Shown here piece after piece: positions 22,338 through 32,412 of a stretch of DNA of 64,000 nucleotides. A model generated the notes under the pieces. That model did not search any database. It was not told where the DNA came from and saw only the letters and a program-made list of their open reading frames with translations. The DNA comes from Hydractinia symbiolongicarpus. Taxonomy: Eukaryota > Cnidaria > Hydrozoa > Anthoathecata > Hydractiniidae. Position numbers and translations under genes: made by a program. Position 1 is the first letter of the stretch; every line of letters starts with the position of its first letter. The DNA lies in assembly GCF_029227915.1 (NCBI RefSeq), contig NC_079880.1:19406501-19470500 (forward strand), written 5' to 3'.

Positions 22338-23309
22338 ATGGATCGATCAACGTACGTTGGTTTGCTCTTTTCCATTGCTGCATTAACTTTCATTTTAAAT
22401 GGCTTACTAATTACGCTTGGTTTGCTTAACAGGCGGAAATTCGTTACAGCATATGATACGATGTTGTTGTTTTTAATAGTAATTGAATTTCTACAAGGAG
22501 TTGTCGGTTATCCAGTCGAATTATTAACAGACATAAAACACGGAGGTTTTTCATGTGTTTTAGCTGCATATTTAATAGCAAGTCTAGCTCTTGTTACGAT
22601 TTCACTTTTGGCAGCGTTAGCATTAATGAGAGTCATATCAGTGATATTTCCATACAAGTCACGCTTGTGGTTAAATTCTAGGACAAGCTGTCTATATTAC
22701 ATTATACCATCAACCTTATATGGATTTGCATGGGGTACCTTTCCCCTTCTTGGTTGGAGTAAATATTCTCCTGAGCTCAACAGCGACAGAAGATGTTCTA
22801 TAGATTTAATTGGTCGAGACAAGAACACTCTTTCTTTTCTGTATGCGTTAATGATCGCATGCTATTTCATACCATTAACAGTTATGTTTGTTTCCAGTTT
22901 TGTAATAGCAAAGAAGATACGGAATAATGTTAGACCGGAACACACTAGAAAGGTGCGACTAAGAAAGGAAAGACGAACAACATTGTTTTTATTTGTTGTC
23001 ATAGCAGCATTTGTGATTGCTTGGACTCCCTATGCATTGATGATTTTTCTTATAATAATTGGTGAAAACGTAACCAGGACTTGGTTTGATTACTCAGCAC
23101 TTCTTGCAAAAAGTTCCAGTTTCTACAATCCTGTTATTTACGTGATTATGAACAAGAGGATCCGTGTTGCGCTTTTTAACTTCTTAACAATCAAACGGAG
23201 ATCAAGAAAGAATATTCAAAAGATTGAACTGCACAATGGCTTTAATAACATTCGAGAAAGACGCAAACATCAACAAAACATTCCAAACAGTTCTCAAAAC
23301 ACACCATAG
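22338..23309 (+). CDS. Opsin 3, cnidarian-type, single exon
   Basis: A 323-residue opsin, the most diverged of the three. The retinal-linking lysine is K258 in LLAKSSSFYNPVIYVIMNK, a consensus-like TM7 with tyrosine at 268. E50 and E61 are kept, but the loop next to E61 reads LLTDIKHGG, so one acidic residue of the paralogues is a lysine here. The vertebrate counterion position is alanine and the E/DRY position reads MRV. Loop 3 is five residues shorter (AKKIRNNVRPEHTRKVRLRK). The tail is basic then Asn/Gln/Ser-rich. No introns. Only the last 45 bases before the ATG resemble the other promoters, so control may differ. Confidence 0.93.
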   Translation: MDRSTYVGLLFSIAALTFILNGLLITLGLLNRRKFVTAYDTMLLFLIVIEFLQGVVGYPVELLTDIKHGGFSCVLAAYLIASLALVTISLLAALALMRVISVIFPYKSRLWLNSRTSCLYYIIPSTLYGFAWGTFPLLGWSKYSPELNSDRRCSIDLIGRDKNTLSFLYALMIACYFIPLTVMFVSSFVIAKKIRNNVRPEHTRKVRLRKERRTTLFLFVVIAAFVIAWTPYALMIFLIIIGENVTRTWFDYSALLAKSSSFYNPVIYVIMNKRIRVALFNFLTIKRRSRKNIQKIELHNGFNNIRERRKHQQNIPNSSQNTP

Positions 23310-24322
23310 TAACGTATTACGTATGTAATTTACAGTGTTTGTTTTTATTATTCACTTGTTTTTTCGTATAGTTCGTAGATGAACTGTGGCGTTGAGTAAC
23401 TTACTAAGGTTCTGAAAAAGTTTGCGTAGATTAATTTTTGAGGTTGGCTGCTTAAGAGGGTATGGATTTATTTTAACGATCAAGCTTCACAAATATTTCA
23501 CAAGCTTCTAATCGATAGCAGAGATTTTAAAAGATTAAACAAGTTATTATGAAATTATTAAATCTGACCTGAAAAATGTGACCTCGGACATGAAAGGCGA
23601 ATATTTTAAGTGTGTGTTGATTGTTTGATAGAATATTTTTCTTTGAAGGTATCAGCTAGCTGAGTCTAAATTTGCAATGAATTATATGCAGCTAGAACCA
23701 AACCTCGAACAAGCTTTTCAGTTGTTAGTTTTGATAAAGGAACAAGAATGTCACATTAAAAACGGGTTGCAAGAAAAGCAAAAATTTAAAGTGAGAAGAA
23801 CTTTGAAAATCAGAACATAAAGAGATTTTTTTGAGAGTGTGAGATCGTTAAAAATAATTGACTAGTTTTTAAACTATTCCTGATATCAATAGTGTAAGTA
23901 TATATTATATAAAGAAATTAGAAATTAATATTTACTGATTTTATTGAAACCCCATTAAATGAATTTGGTGAAGCGTGAAATTTATTGATTTTTTTTACCT
24001 AATTAATTTTTGTGAAAAGTCAAGAATTAATCCACGGTGACGCGAAAACCTTGACCTGGGAAACACTTTACCTGGAATCTGAACGGGTTGGTTGGACACA
24101 GAATAGGACGGTGGAAACAGGTATGGAAAACTCCCAGATTTCCTGCTTAACCTCTCAGACTCCGTCACCATTTTTTAAAAAATTTCAAAAATTCCATGTT
24201 TTTCTGCTAATTTCTGCTCACCTGCAAACTTAACATTGTTGAATGTAAGTATTATCGGGAGTTCGGGTTACTTAGATAAAAATTGCTTGTGGCGCCTTTT
24301 GTACGGCTAATCTATGTTCTAC
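23310..24322. other. Spacer downstream of opsin 3
   Basis: No gene seen. The 73-codon frame at 24012-24233 lacks motifs. Confidence 0.45.
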
Positions 24323-24460
24323 TAGTCATTAGCCCGTAGAAAAATCCACGGATTCGCACGTCCTTTTTATACCGCATTGCGTCCTTCTCGCTATTGCGCA
24401 GCTAAGCTACCATTTTGCATGACAGACAGACAAACGTATACGGGCATTGTAATATAGATG
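24323..24460 (+). repeat. Short-type R1-like repeat
   Basis: ACTAGTCATTAGCCCGTAGA at the left, AAATCCACGGATTCGCACG, CGTCCTTTTTATACCGCATTG, then GACAGACAGACAAACGTATACGGGCATTG and AATATAGAT at the right. Closely parallel to 63.09-63.18 kb. Confidence 0.7.
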
Positions 24461-26384
24461 TCAATACTATTTCCGCTTTGACACAACAGGGTGGAAAAGC
24501 ATTGTTGTGATAGGTACTTTATAGCCAGAAACATAAATCTGTTTCTGACGACTTTCGCATTTCAAATAGGGAACATAAAGTAAGCTTAGCTGCACCTTAC
24601 TAAAAACCATTTTGGTAAAAATGACACCAAAAATAATAAATTTATCTAAATGAAATGCGTTTACATCATGTTTGAACGTTAACATGGTAACAAGAAAGAA
24701 GGAATGAGAAAGAATAAGGAAACATTTAGCAGTAGGTTAGAATACAACAGACTACATCATTTTGCACCAAAGTAAACTAAAATATTTTATTTGTGATAAT
24801 ATTGTTAATTTAAACAAAAAAGGTTTTTCGATTAACAGATCCACACAGCTGAAATGAGCGAAATGCCGAAGCCTTAGCCTGGGTCCCGGCAGGATAACTT
24901 ATCTTGCTGACAGAGTAATTTTATTGCTTCAGGCGGAAAAGTTAAGGACTAGACTTAGCTAAATTCTGTTTGTTTCACCGACTAATGCAGGACTACATCA
25001 CATAGGGAATTAACAATATGAAAACTGAGCAGAAATAGCTTCTTTCGCCTTGGCGCAAAGTCATTTAGAAGCACGGGTTTAAATTTGAATAAAAACCGCC
25101 ATTTTGATATGAACTCCGTACGCCCTGTGACACGAGTATAACATGATATTATAACAGGGGAGGCATGCTTGTCGTTTTGAAGTCTTTTTATAGTGTTTTT
25201 AACTAAATCTAAGCTAAAAACTTTGACCTCTAGCTTTCTTAAAAACCAGAAGGTCTTCTTGATCTCTTTTTTAACCAACCCCCTGACCAAACCGAATACA
25301 TATTGCAAATAATCTGCTCGTTACGAGCCGCTCAAAAATAGCGTGTATTCTTATGTAGCCACCACGTTTTTTTCCAAAATTACTTAAGTCAAAGATGCTA
25401 AAAGGAACGGCTGTATATCCTAGGTGTAGCTAGCTAACAAAACTTGATATTTTGTTTTAGAAATTCATGCATTTTATGGGTAAATATTATTTTATTTTTA
25501 ATAGCCGCATAAAGTAGGAAAAATAGCTCATGTGCTGCTTAGTTAGCTAGCCAGCTACACAAAATAGCTAAGCTACTACTAATAGCAGGTATACAGCTGC
25601 AGACAAATTATAAGGCATTAGGGTTGTTTTTTTTAGGAGGTGCACAATCACGTTTAAAATTGTAAAAGTATCTTTTTGCTTACGTTTTAGAGAACGTGAG
25701 ACCCAAAGTGAATTCAAACTTGTTTTAAAAAGTTAAGTTTCTTAATGTCGATGCAACGACAACGTAAGGACTATCTAAGATGCTTTAAATGTCTAGCGAT
25801 TTTTAATCTAGTTTTTTAGGTAAAAGTAATTTTAGCAAAAAATAAGATACTAAGGAATGTACAAACACACAAGCTGGATTTTATGCTTGATGGGTAATTA
25901 GCTAGCACATAACCGCTTGCGATATTAAGGAATGCAGGTATACGCGCGAGGTATATGGTCTAAGCCATAAAGATTTTGAAAGAAGATTTGACCACAACAG
26001 GTCTTTTTCCACGGAGAAATAGTCTTTTAATTTATAACATAAAAATATCTACCACTGGCTTTGATTATATTATAAACATATACCTTATAATAATTGAACA
26101 TTATTTGATCATAGAAGAGTAAAAACTATTTCCTTCACACGCCATCTAAATTTTCAAAAATATCGATACAAAACATAGTGATGTAAACCTTTTTCTTTAC
26201 AAAATGTTGAGCAAGCAAGGATAATATGTGTTGAATTATTCTCTTTTGTAGTGGTACTAAAAACTTTGTTGATTTGAAAGTATTCTTTCACTTAAGAGAT
26301 TAAAACATTTTACAACTTTGCTTTTAAATGTTCCCAATAAACCGAGTCAAATGAAAAAGGTAATTGACCCGTAACTATATTACA
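24461..26384. other. Spacer between repeat and orphan GPCR
   Basis: Minus frames at 24467-24685 and 24982-25308 have no recognisable domains and no flanking splice signals that extend them. No gene called. Confidence 0.45.
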
Positions 26385-26546
26385 TCCAGTCAATTAAACC
26401 ACATTTTTTTTTTCTAAAGTAACACAAAGTTTTGAAAAACTACTTTGTTCATCACTCACATACTCCCTGGCAGTGAGCGGGATTCAATCCGCGGTCCCCA
26501 GAACTGGGAGCCGCAGAAGAACCCACTACACTACGTGCAGCAATAT
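26385..26546 (-). repeat. tRNA-like SINE head beside the GPCR
   Basis: Read on the minus strand from 26543: GCTGCACGTAGTGTAGTGGG (A-box-like), then TTCTGCGGCTCCCAGTTCTG, then CGCGGATTGAATCCCGC (B-box-like). The acceptor ends do not pair, so a functional tRNA is unlikely. The GTAGTGTAGTGGG start resembles the element at 1283. The GPCR coding frame runs into it. Confidence 0.55.
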
Positions 26547-27547
26547 ATTAATGATGAACTCAGATAGTTATGATAGTTGTGATTGCATCTTTTCTTTCGT
26601 ACAGCTTTTCGAAGTTTGGAGCTCCTTGACAACAAAATCACTGCGTTAAGAAATGAGTTAAATAGCAGTATGACAACGAACCAAAAATTAAGGTGGATTA
26701 AATTTAATTTACTTTTAAAATCAAGTTCTGCTAGAATGATATTGCAATATGTGACCAAGTGTGGTGTATTACATGCAACAGCGCAAAAGAACATCATTGC
26801 TATTGTTATAGTCATTTTGATATTGTTGTCGTTATGCGAGTGACGGTTTGTTTCTATTTTCGCCATTCGTCTTCTAACATAAAAGATCAAGTAAATTTGA
26901 GATGCCCCAATTAAAAGTGTTAGCAAAATTTCAAGAGAAATAATTACAACTCCAGTAATTAGGATTCTGTGCTTAGTTCTCCTACTTTCATGCATTTTTA
27001 AGAGCTTTCTATCATCATGATAGTCAAACAGAGCGATACAGATATGAGTTGTTATCCAAATTACAAGTGTAAATGGAATGAAGAACTTTAGAAAAGGGAT
27101 ACCGTACTTCGAATGAACTTGCGGAAAGGTGATTAGGACACATCGATCCAAGGATATGATTGTTGTCATTCCCCACGAGAACGAGTATGGAGTCACCAGA
27201 AAAAAATTAATGAAAGGGTACAGTGAGCAAATGGTTGCTTCAGTAAATCCAACATGAAAGAGTATAACGGAAGGCACCGCAAACAATCCAACGCAAATAT
27301 CAGATATGGATAATATCAAAAAGTAATTATCTACTGTTGAGCGTTTAATCTTTCTTAATGCGTGAATCATGACAGAGTTGATAAAAATTACTGCAACTAT
27401 TAAAACAGAACATAATGATATCAAAATAGGATTATTTTTACTTCTGCTACTGCCGCCTGTTTTAACACAAACGTACTCTGCTGATGTGTTTGTTAAAGCG
27501 ATAGTAAGATTTGTCATCATTTCTTTGCTAGCTCTATATCGTCTCAA
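26531..27547 (-). CDS. Orphan class A (rhodopsin-like) GPCR, single exon
   Basis: A 338-residue seven-helix receptor, not an opsin, since TM7 has no lysine. It shows an N-terminus with sequons NLT and NTS, a TM1 with FINSVMIHALRKIKR, and a TM2 with LILSISDICVGLF keeping the TM2 aspartate. C in TICSLYPF is the TM3 disulfide cysteine, and SLDRCVLITFP gives DRC for DRY. Loop 3 is short. TM6 has ACNTPHLV (proline kept, no CWxP tryptophan). TM7 reads NSFLNAVILL rather than NPxxY, followed by a basic helix 8. Cnidarians carry many such intronless orphan receptors, and ligand and G protein cannot be guessed. I list the first ATG; MM at residues 10-11 is an alternative start. The last residues (YCCT) and the stop lie in the tRNA-like repeat, so the native tail may have been replaced. 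Confidence 0.88.
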   Translation of the reverse strand: MRRYRASKEMMTNLTIALTNTSAEYVCVKTGGSSRSKNNPILISLCSVLIVAVIFINSVMIHALRKIKRSTVDNYFLILSISDICVGLFAVPSVILFHVGFTEATICSLYPFINFFLVTPYSFSWGMTTIISLDRCVLITFPQVHSKYGIPFLKFFIPFTLVIWITTHICIALFDYHDDRKLLKMHESRRTKHRILITGVVIISLEILLTLLIGASQIYLIFYVRRRMAKIETNRHSHNDNNIKMTITIAMMFFCAVACNTPHLVTYCNIILAELDFKSKLNLIHLNFWFVVILLFNSFLNAVILLSRSSKLRKAVRKKRCNHNYHNYLSSSLIYCCT

Positions 27548-28439
27548 AAGCAGAGTTGACGGTGATTTTCAGAATTTTTGTTAACCTTTATAACAGTTCA
27601 AAATCAACGCCATAAAAAGATGTATTACTAAAAACTTTCGCACCTGTTAGGTATCAATTTAAAATATCAACATGGCTTTTCTTGCAGGAGATTAAAAAAA
27701 ATCATTAAATCTAAAATACCAATTTAAAAGAATGTTTGGTTTCTTTACAATTTCCTGAAGACATTGTTGTTAAATATATAATTGTTATAATTTTTTTAGA
27801 TTTACGGTGCAAGATCAATAGTGTTAATTTTATTAGTCTGTTTTTCCAGGAAGCAATGATGTGGCTGAAGCTAATAAGCTGAAAAAAACCCGGGTTTTTT
27901 TTATAATAAAACCGTTTTTTTGACGTGAGCCTCAATTTTCTGAGTAAAATGCCTTCAATTTTTCCTAATTTATTAATTAATTTTCATTCCTCTATTTTCT
28001 ATTTTTTCCTACGATATATTATATACAGCTGTAAATACCATTATAGTTATGTATTTTATTCGAGACATCTTTAATTATATTTTTGTAAAAAAAAAAAGAT
28101 TTCTTTTATACTCGACTGGACAAAGAAGAATTTTATTGTGTTGTGTTTTGACCTAGTAACTGTAAATGTAAATATCAAGGTCTCTAAAAATTGGATATTA
28201 ACACGTTCAGGCTGAAAATTTCCATAAATTTCCTTACAATTTTGAGGTTTTTTATAAAGATTCTTCTTTTCAAAAAAAAAAAACGTTTATTCAATCTTCC
28301 GAAAGCGAAGTCATCTAGAAACAATCCTAAGAAATGATTGTTAACTTTTCTAGACGTATATTGTCAGGCTTCCAAAAATCAGTTTTAGTTTTTGTGTTTT
28401 TTGTCTAACTATGAGTTTCTTAATCGTGAGGTCGAAGGT
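27548..28439. other. GPCR upstream region
   Basis: AT-rich, with homopolymer runs. No exon or RNA gene recognised; it should contain the GPCR promoter but I cannot point to a site. Confidence 0.4.
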
Positions 28440-28456
28440 CAAAGCTCTAGGCATCC

Positions 28457-28550
28457 ATCCTCGTCCCCAGGGTCTTGTGGCCCCTGAGCCGTTATTTCGG
28501 ATTCGCTATCAGCTTTATCAACAAGGTAAAATGCCCTGGGAACGAGGTTG
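28457..28550. mobile_element. 94-bp MITE inside the Penelope remnant
   Basis: Near-inverted ends: ATCCTCGTCCCCAGGG on the left and CCCTGGGAACGAGGTTG on the right. CTAGGCATCC occurs on both sides (28447-28456 and 28551-28560), a 10-base target duplication. Removing one copy plus the insert restores a continuous stretch leading into the TCTCCAATAAGGATTTGG coding relic. A 9-10 base duplication suggests a Mutator-like superfamily, but the ends are too short to be sure. Confidence 0.75.
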
Positions 28551-29224
28551 CTAGGCATCCTCTCCAATAAGGATTTGGATTTTACTAAAACTAGGTTCAA
28601 GGAGGCAGCCTTGTCCTTATGGTATAACAGCATTGATGCTAGTAATTTATATCAGACTGAGATTGATGCTTTGAAGATCTCTATCTCTGGATTCCAGCAT
28701 ATTTATCCAAAAACCGGACAAGGTTGATTCTGTAGTCACCATTGAGGAGAACGTTTGCATGAAGAAGAAGGAGGAGCTTCTGAAAGACGAAACAAAGTTC
28801 AAGGAAGATGTTTAATTTTTCTATTAATCAAGATGGACTACGTTATATTAAGGCTTAATTCAGTGGGGAAGTCTGAGTAAAGAGAACTACAGGAAGCTTC
28901 AACCTGTTGGTACAAGGCCTGGGATTTTGTATTGATTAAGTAAATTGCGTAAGTCATAAAAAAATTGTTGTCCGTCATTTCGTCAAATTTTGCCAGCGAT
29001 TGACACACACGTGTAAATTAGTGAAGTTTTTAGTTCCTCTAGCATCTCCACTTACTAGTAACGAATTCACAATTAAGAATAGTTTTTCTTCGCAGAAGAA
29101 ACAAGATGGACGGGCTGCATAAACTCGCATGTCATTTACACATCACTGCAAATACTTTACATATATTAACGAGGTCATTTCACAAAACCGCAAAATTGAT
29201 TTACAGCTGGGATATGATGCAAGG

Positions 29225-29560
29225 TTATACTTATCTATTAGACACCTGCACGTGAAATTTTTGGATCCCATACCTCTGAGAGCTTGTCCGTTTCTCAAAA
29301 GTACCACTTAAAAAATCTTATGAAATCCTTATAATTGGGAAATTCATTAGGAAGTATTTTTAACTTGGAAATCACAACACAACTTTATTTCGTTGAGAGG
29401 AATCATTTCCCCCCCCCCAAAAAAAAAAGAAATCTAAAAAACCTTTGTATTTCGCATCAATAAATCATTTTGCACTAATTCACCAGCCGTCAAACCGGTT
29501 TAACATATGTTAAATAAAAAAACGGCAAATTAAATAATTTTACTTAAGACGAAATAGTTC
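29225..29560. mobile_element. piggyBac-like MITE fragment, third copy
   Basis: ATCTATTAGACACCTGCACG, then TTGGATCCCATACCT, TATGAAATCCTTATAATTGGG and AGGAATCATTT follow the order of 10500-10700. Both termini are missing or unrecognisable. It lies between the KKQDGRAA and SLFIDLP pieces of the Penelope reverse transcriptase, so it explains part of that interruption. Confidence 0.65.
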
Positions 29561-30072
29561 AAGAAGGCGTCATAGCGTGAACTCAGAGTACGTGAGTTCG
29601 AAACCACCCGAAGCAAGTTTTCTAATAAAAAGATTTGCGTAAAAACAGCTTGTTGATGACATAGAAATCACCCATTTCAGACGTAGTTAGGAGTTAGAAA
29701 GCAATACTATCCTCGAAGGCGAGATAGTAATAATGTATCACAAAATATCATAGATTCTCTATTTATTGATCTACCCTTGGAGGAGACTTGTGACATATGT
29801 AGCGGCTAATTTGTTGTTTAGAGATGGTAATAAGATCGCAGGACCACACACTCTCAAATTAGCTACATATAAATCTAATTTTCTTTTCAACGAGAAATTG
29901 TATCGCCAGATTGATAGCGTGGTCACTGGGTCCCTCTTTGGTACCCCACTTACCAATGCATCTCTGTGTCATAACGAAAAGCGTTGGCTAACAATTGTCC
30001 TGATGAGTTTAAAATAGTATTTTATAGGTGTTCTATCGATATTTTTGTTCTATATTCATCTCCTTACTTATT

Positions 30073-30261
30073 TATTTGTTTGTTTGTTTGTTTGTTTGTT
30101 TGTTTGTTTGTTTGTTTGTTTGTTTGTTTGTTTGTTTGTTTGTTTGTTTGTTTGTTTGTTTGTTTGTTTGTTTGTTTGTTTGTTTGTTTGTTTGTTTGTT
30201 TGTTTGTTTGTTTGTTTGTTTGTTAGTTTGTTTGTTTGTTTGTTTGTTTGTTTGTTTGTTT
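30073..30261. repeat. (TTTG)n microsatellite
   Basis: About 46 TTTG units with a single TTAG interruption near 30222. The FVCL and KQTN peptides in several frames are artefacts of it. Confidence 0.97.
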
Positions 30262-30581
30262 ATTTGCAACTTTACGCGTATGAACACTCGCTATCTTTTA
30301 ATATCGTACATGGTATACATGCATTTGAAAAATTGAAACAATAAAATATAAATCAGACATTTTCCATTTTAAACGAATAAATATGAGTTCATAAGTTGAC
30401 AATATAAGTACCTGATAAGTTATAGAATGTTTCAATACTAATTATGGAGATTCACATTTAATCTGATGAAAAACACATACCATTAATTTCAAATATGATA
30501 GTAGTTAACAATATAAGTACATTTGACATTTTGTCCATGACTCGTCATTGTAGTTTTTTTCTTTAAAAAGATGGTCGCTAA

Positions 30582-31288
30582 AGCTTGGTTCTCACTATGG
30601 GCTAACGATGAGCTAACCATAGTGCGCATGACGCGAAAGAACTTAGCCCAGAGTGTGAACGTAAAAGTACCTGCTTAGCTCACAGCTGAACTCATCGTTA
30701 GCTCGTCGTTAGCCGATTTTTTGAAATCAAAATTTTTTTGATATTTTTTTTTCGGCTAACAGTGAGATAAGCTCACTTTCAACAATCTTCAAAGGAAGCC
30801 GACATAAATCATGCCCAACGCAATTTTTTTTTAAAAAAAATAATAGTATGTTTCGTTGTGAAAGGTCATTTTAAAACTAAAACGGCTGTTAAAATTAAAA
30901 AAATTACGTTTGAAGAAGATGAAGAAGAGTTGACGTTCAGGGTGGAAGATTTTCCCTGCCTTTTTGACCCAAAGTCGTTTCCTTTTTCGTAATTTTGTTA
31001 ATTCCTTTCTTTCCATGCTACGTCGTTTTCTTCGAAGTAATAATAACAGCAAGACTTTCTTTCCAGGCTACGTCGTCTTCTTCGAAGTAGTAATAATAAC
31101 AAAACTTTCTTTCTATCTTTCTTTTCATTCTTTCTCGCATTATATTCGGCTACAAAAGAGCTAACGATGCACCGTAGTGTGAACGTGAAACGAATACATC
31201 AGGTACCCGTAGCTCAAAAATTGAAATCGGCTAACACATTATGCGCACTATGGTTAGCTCATCGTTAGCCTATAGTGAGAACAAAGCT
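30582..31288. mobile_element. Harbinger-type MITE, 707 bp
   Basis: The ends are long inverted repeats. The left begins AGCTTGGTTCTCACTATGGG, then CTAACGATGAGCTAACCATA; the right ends TATAGTGAGAACAAAGCT, with about 47 aligned bases. TAA flanks both sides (30579-30581, 31289-31291), the TWA target of PIF/Harbinger elements. Additional GCTAAC/GTTAGC stretches just inside each end can pair as subterminal hairpins. A direct repeat at about 31006-31100 carries CTTTCTTTCCA(T/G)GCTACGTCG and TCTTCGAAGTA(A/G)TAATAA. No transposase. Confidence 0.82.
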
Positions 31289-32400
31289 TAAGAAACAATC
31301 GCAAACGGCAGATTAACTTCCAGCAGTTCTCAAGGTGACACTGGTTGCTTTGGTTTCATGAATACTGAAGTAAAAGTTACCCTTTCACCACAGATAACCG
31401 CTTTATCTGTGACTTCGCAAACCAACATTTCATCTCTCTTACAGGTCTTGATTTAAACTAAAACATTTTAACCTTATTGGTTTGGGCAGGGGTATAATAT
31501 CTGCAGAAACACTCGCTCAAATGTTATTAAACTTTCGTAATTATTAGTATATTTTTTTGACCTTTTACAAATTTATTGACTTCACCTGTTAGACATTCTC
31601 AAATGAACTCCCTGATGTAACAGTCATGTAAGTATAAAAATCAGCCTGTCAAATCCGTTTCTCCGTTTTCACGATTGTAATCCAACTTTTTTAGTGTTTT
31701 GCAAGCACTTATCCATTTTAATGGACAAAATTCGGAAGATATGTAATAACTTATTTATATTACAAACAAAAAATCAAAACGGTTTTAAAATTGAGGTGCT
31801 TTTCCCGAATTTAAAATTGTTGACGATGGCACACTCAAAAGGCTGACATTAGCATGAAAGTGATTCTGCTTATTTTTTCCTTTTTTCTCACACTACAAAT
31901 GCGCCATGTTTTATGTCATAACTGAACTCTATCATATGTTATGGACAGCGAGTATCTTATGCCTTCTCCCATACTTTTAAAGCCCCAAAAAAGCCCATGC
32001 CACGTTGCTAGGTACTGTATGTACTTCGCTAACGTTAAACAAGGCTAGAAAAAGTTATCGAGGCTAGTGAAAATGTAGAAAACATAGTCGATTTATAAAT
32101 AAAAAAAAGCAAAGTTTAAAGTGTTTTGTTAGTCTTTTGAGGCGCAGAAACAAAAAAATTTGAAATCGTTCACATCTCAATTGTAATTAGCTTAAATTAG
32201 CAAAAGTAATTTGTTTGGTTAGACAACAAGATTAATTAGGATCCCAGATTGAAGAATAAAAAAGCTTTTTAAATTGTCGCTACAGCATTTTTAATTTGTC
32301 AGTATATTACACTGCTGTTTGTTTGAGTGAAACTTGTGTATGGTGTGAATAAACGATAGAAGAAAATCTGTTTTGTGTTTCTGCGCGTTAATATTTCAAA
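31289..32400. other. Spacer upstream of the CH-domain gene
   Basis: No gene or repeat ends recognised. The region just before 32413 (GAATAAACGATAGAAG, then TTTGTTTTTAAG) probably holds the 5' UTR; TTTTTAAG directly before the ATG could be a 3' splice site of a 5' UTR intron. Confidence 0.4.
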
Positions 32401-32412
32401 TTTGTTTTTAAG

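Larger units (their letters stand above)
28430..30066 (+). pseudogene. Penelope-like retroelement, reverse transcriptase remnant
   Basis: Frame-shifted pieces occur in the order of a Penelope-like reverse transcriptase. At 28561-28725 is SNKDLDFTKTRFKEAALSLW. At 28740-28815 is a lysine-rich EENVCMKKKEELLKDE segment. At 28877-28935 is ENYRKLQPVGTRPGILY. At 29015-29118 is KLVKFLVPLASPLTSNEFTI then KKQDGRAA. At 29750-29790 is SLFIDLPLEETCDIC. At 29856-29985 is YKSNFLFNEKLYRQIDSVV, then TGSLFGTPLTN and SLCHNEKRWL. At 30000-30060 is NCPDEFKIVFYRCSIDIFVL, where the catalytic YVDD-type box is damaged. Stops, frameshifts and two inserted elements (28457-28550 and around 29225-29560) break it. It is non-functional. 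A microsatellite follows immediately. Confidence 0.8.

Noticed and set aside
26461-26546. Functional tRNA gene
   Set aside because: A- and B-box-like motifs exist but the acceptor arms do not pair and the spacing is irregular; it fits a SINE head better.
29566-29626. tRNA-like segment with GAGTTCGAAACC
   Set aside because: Only the B-box-like half is visible; no A box at the right distance and no cloverleaf.
29984-30344. Long open frames of FVCL or KQTN repeats in several frames
   Set aside because: They are translations of the TTTG microsatellite.
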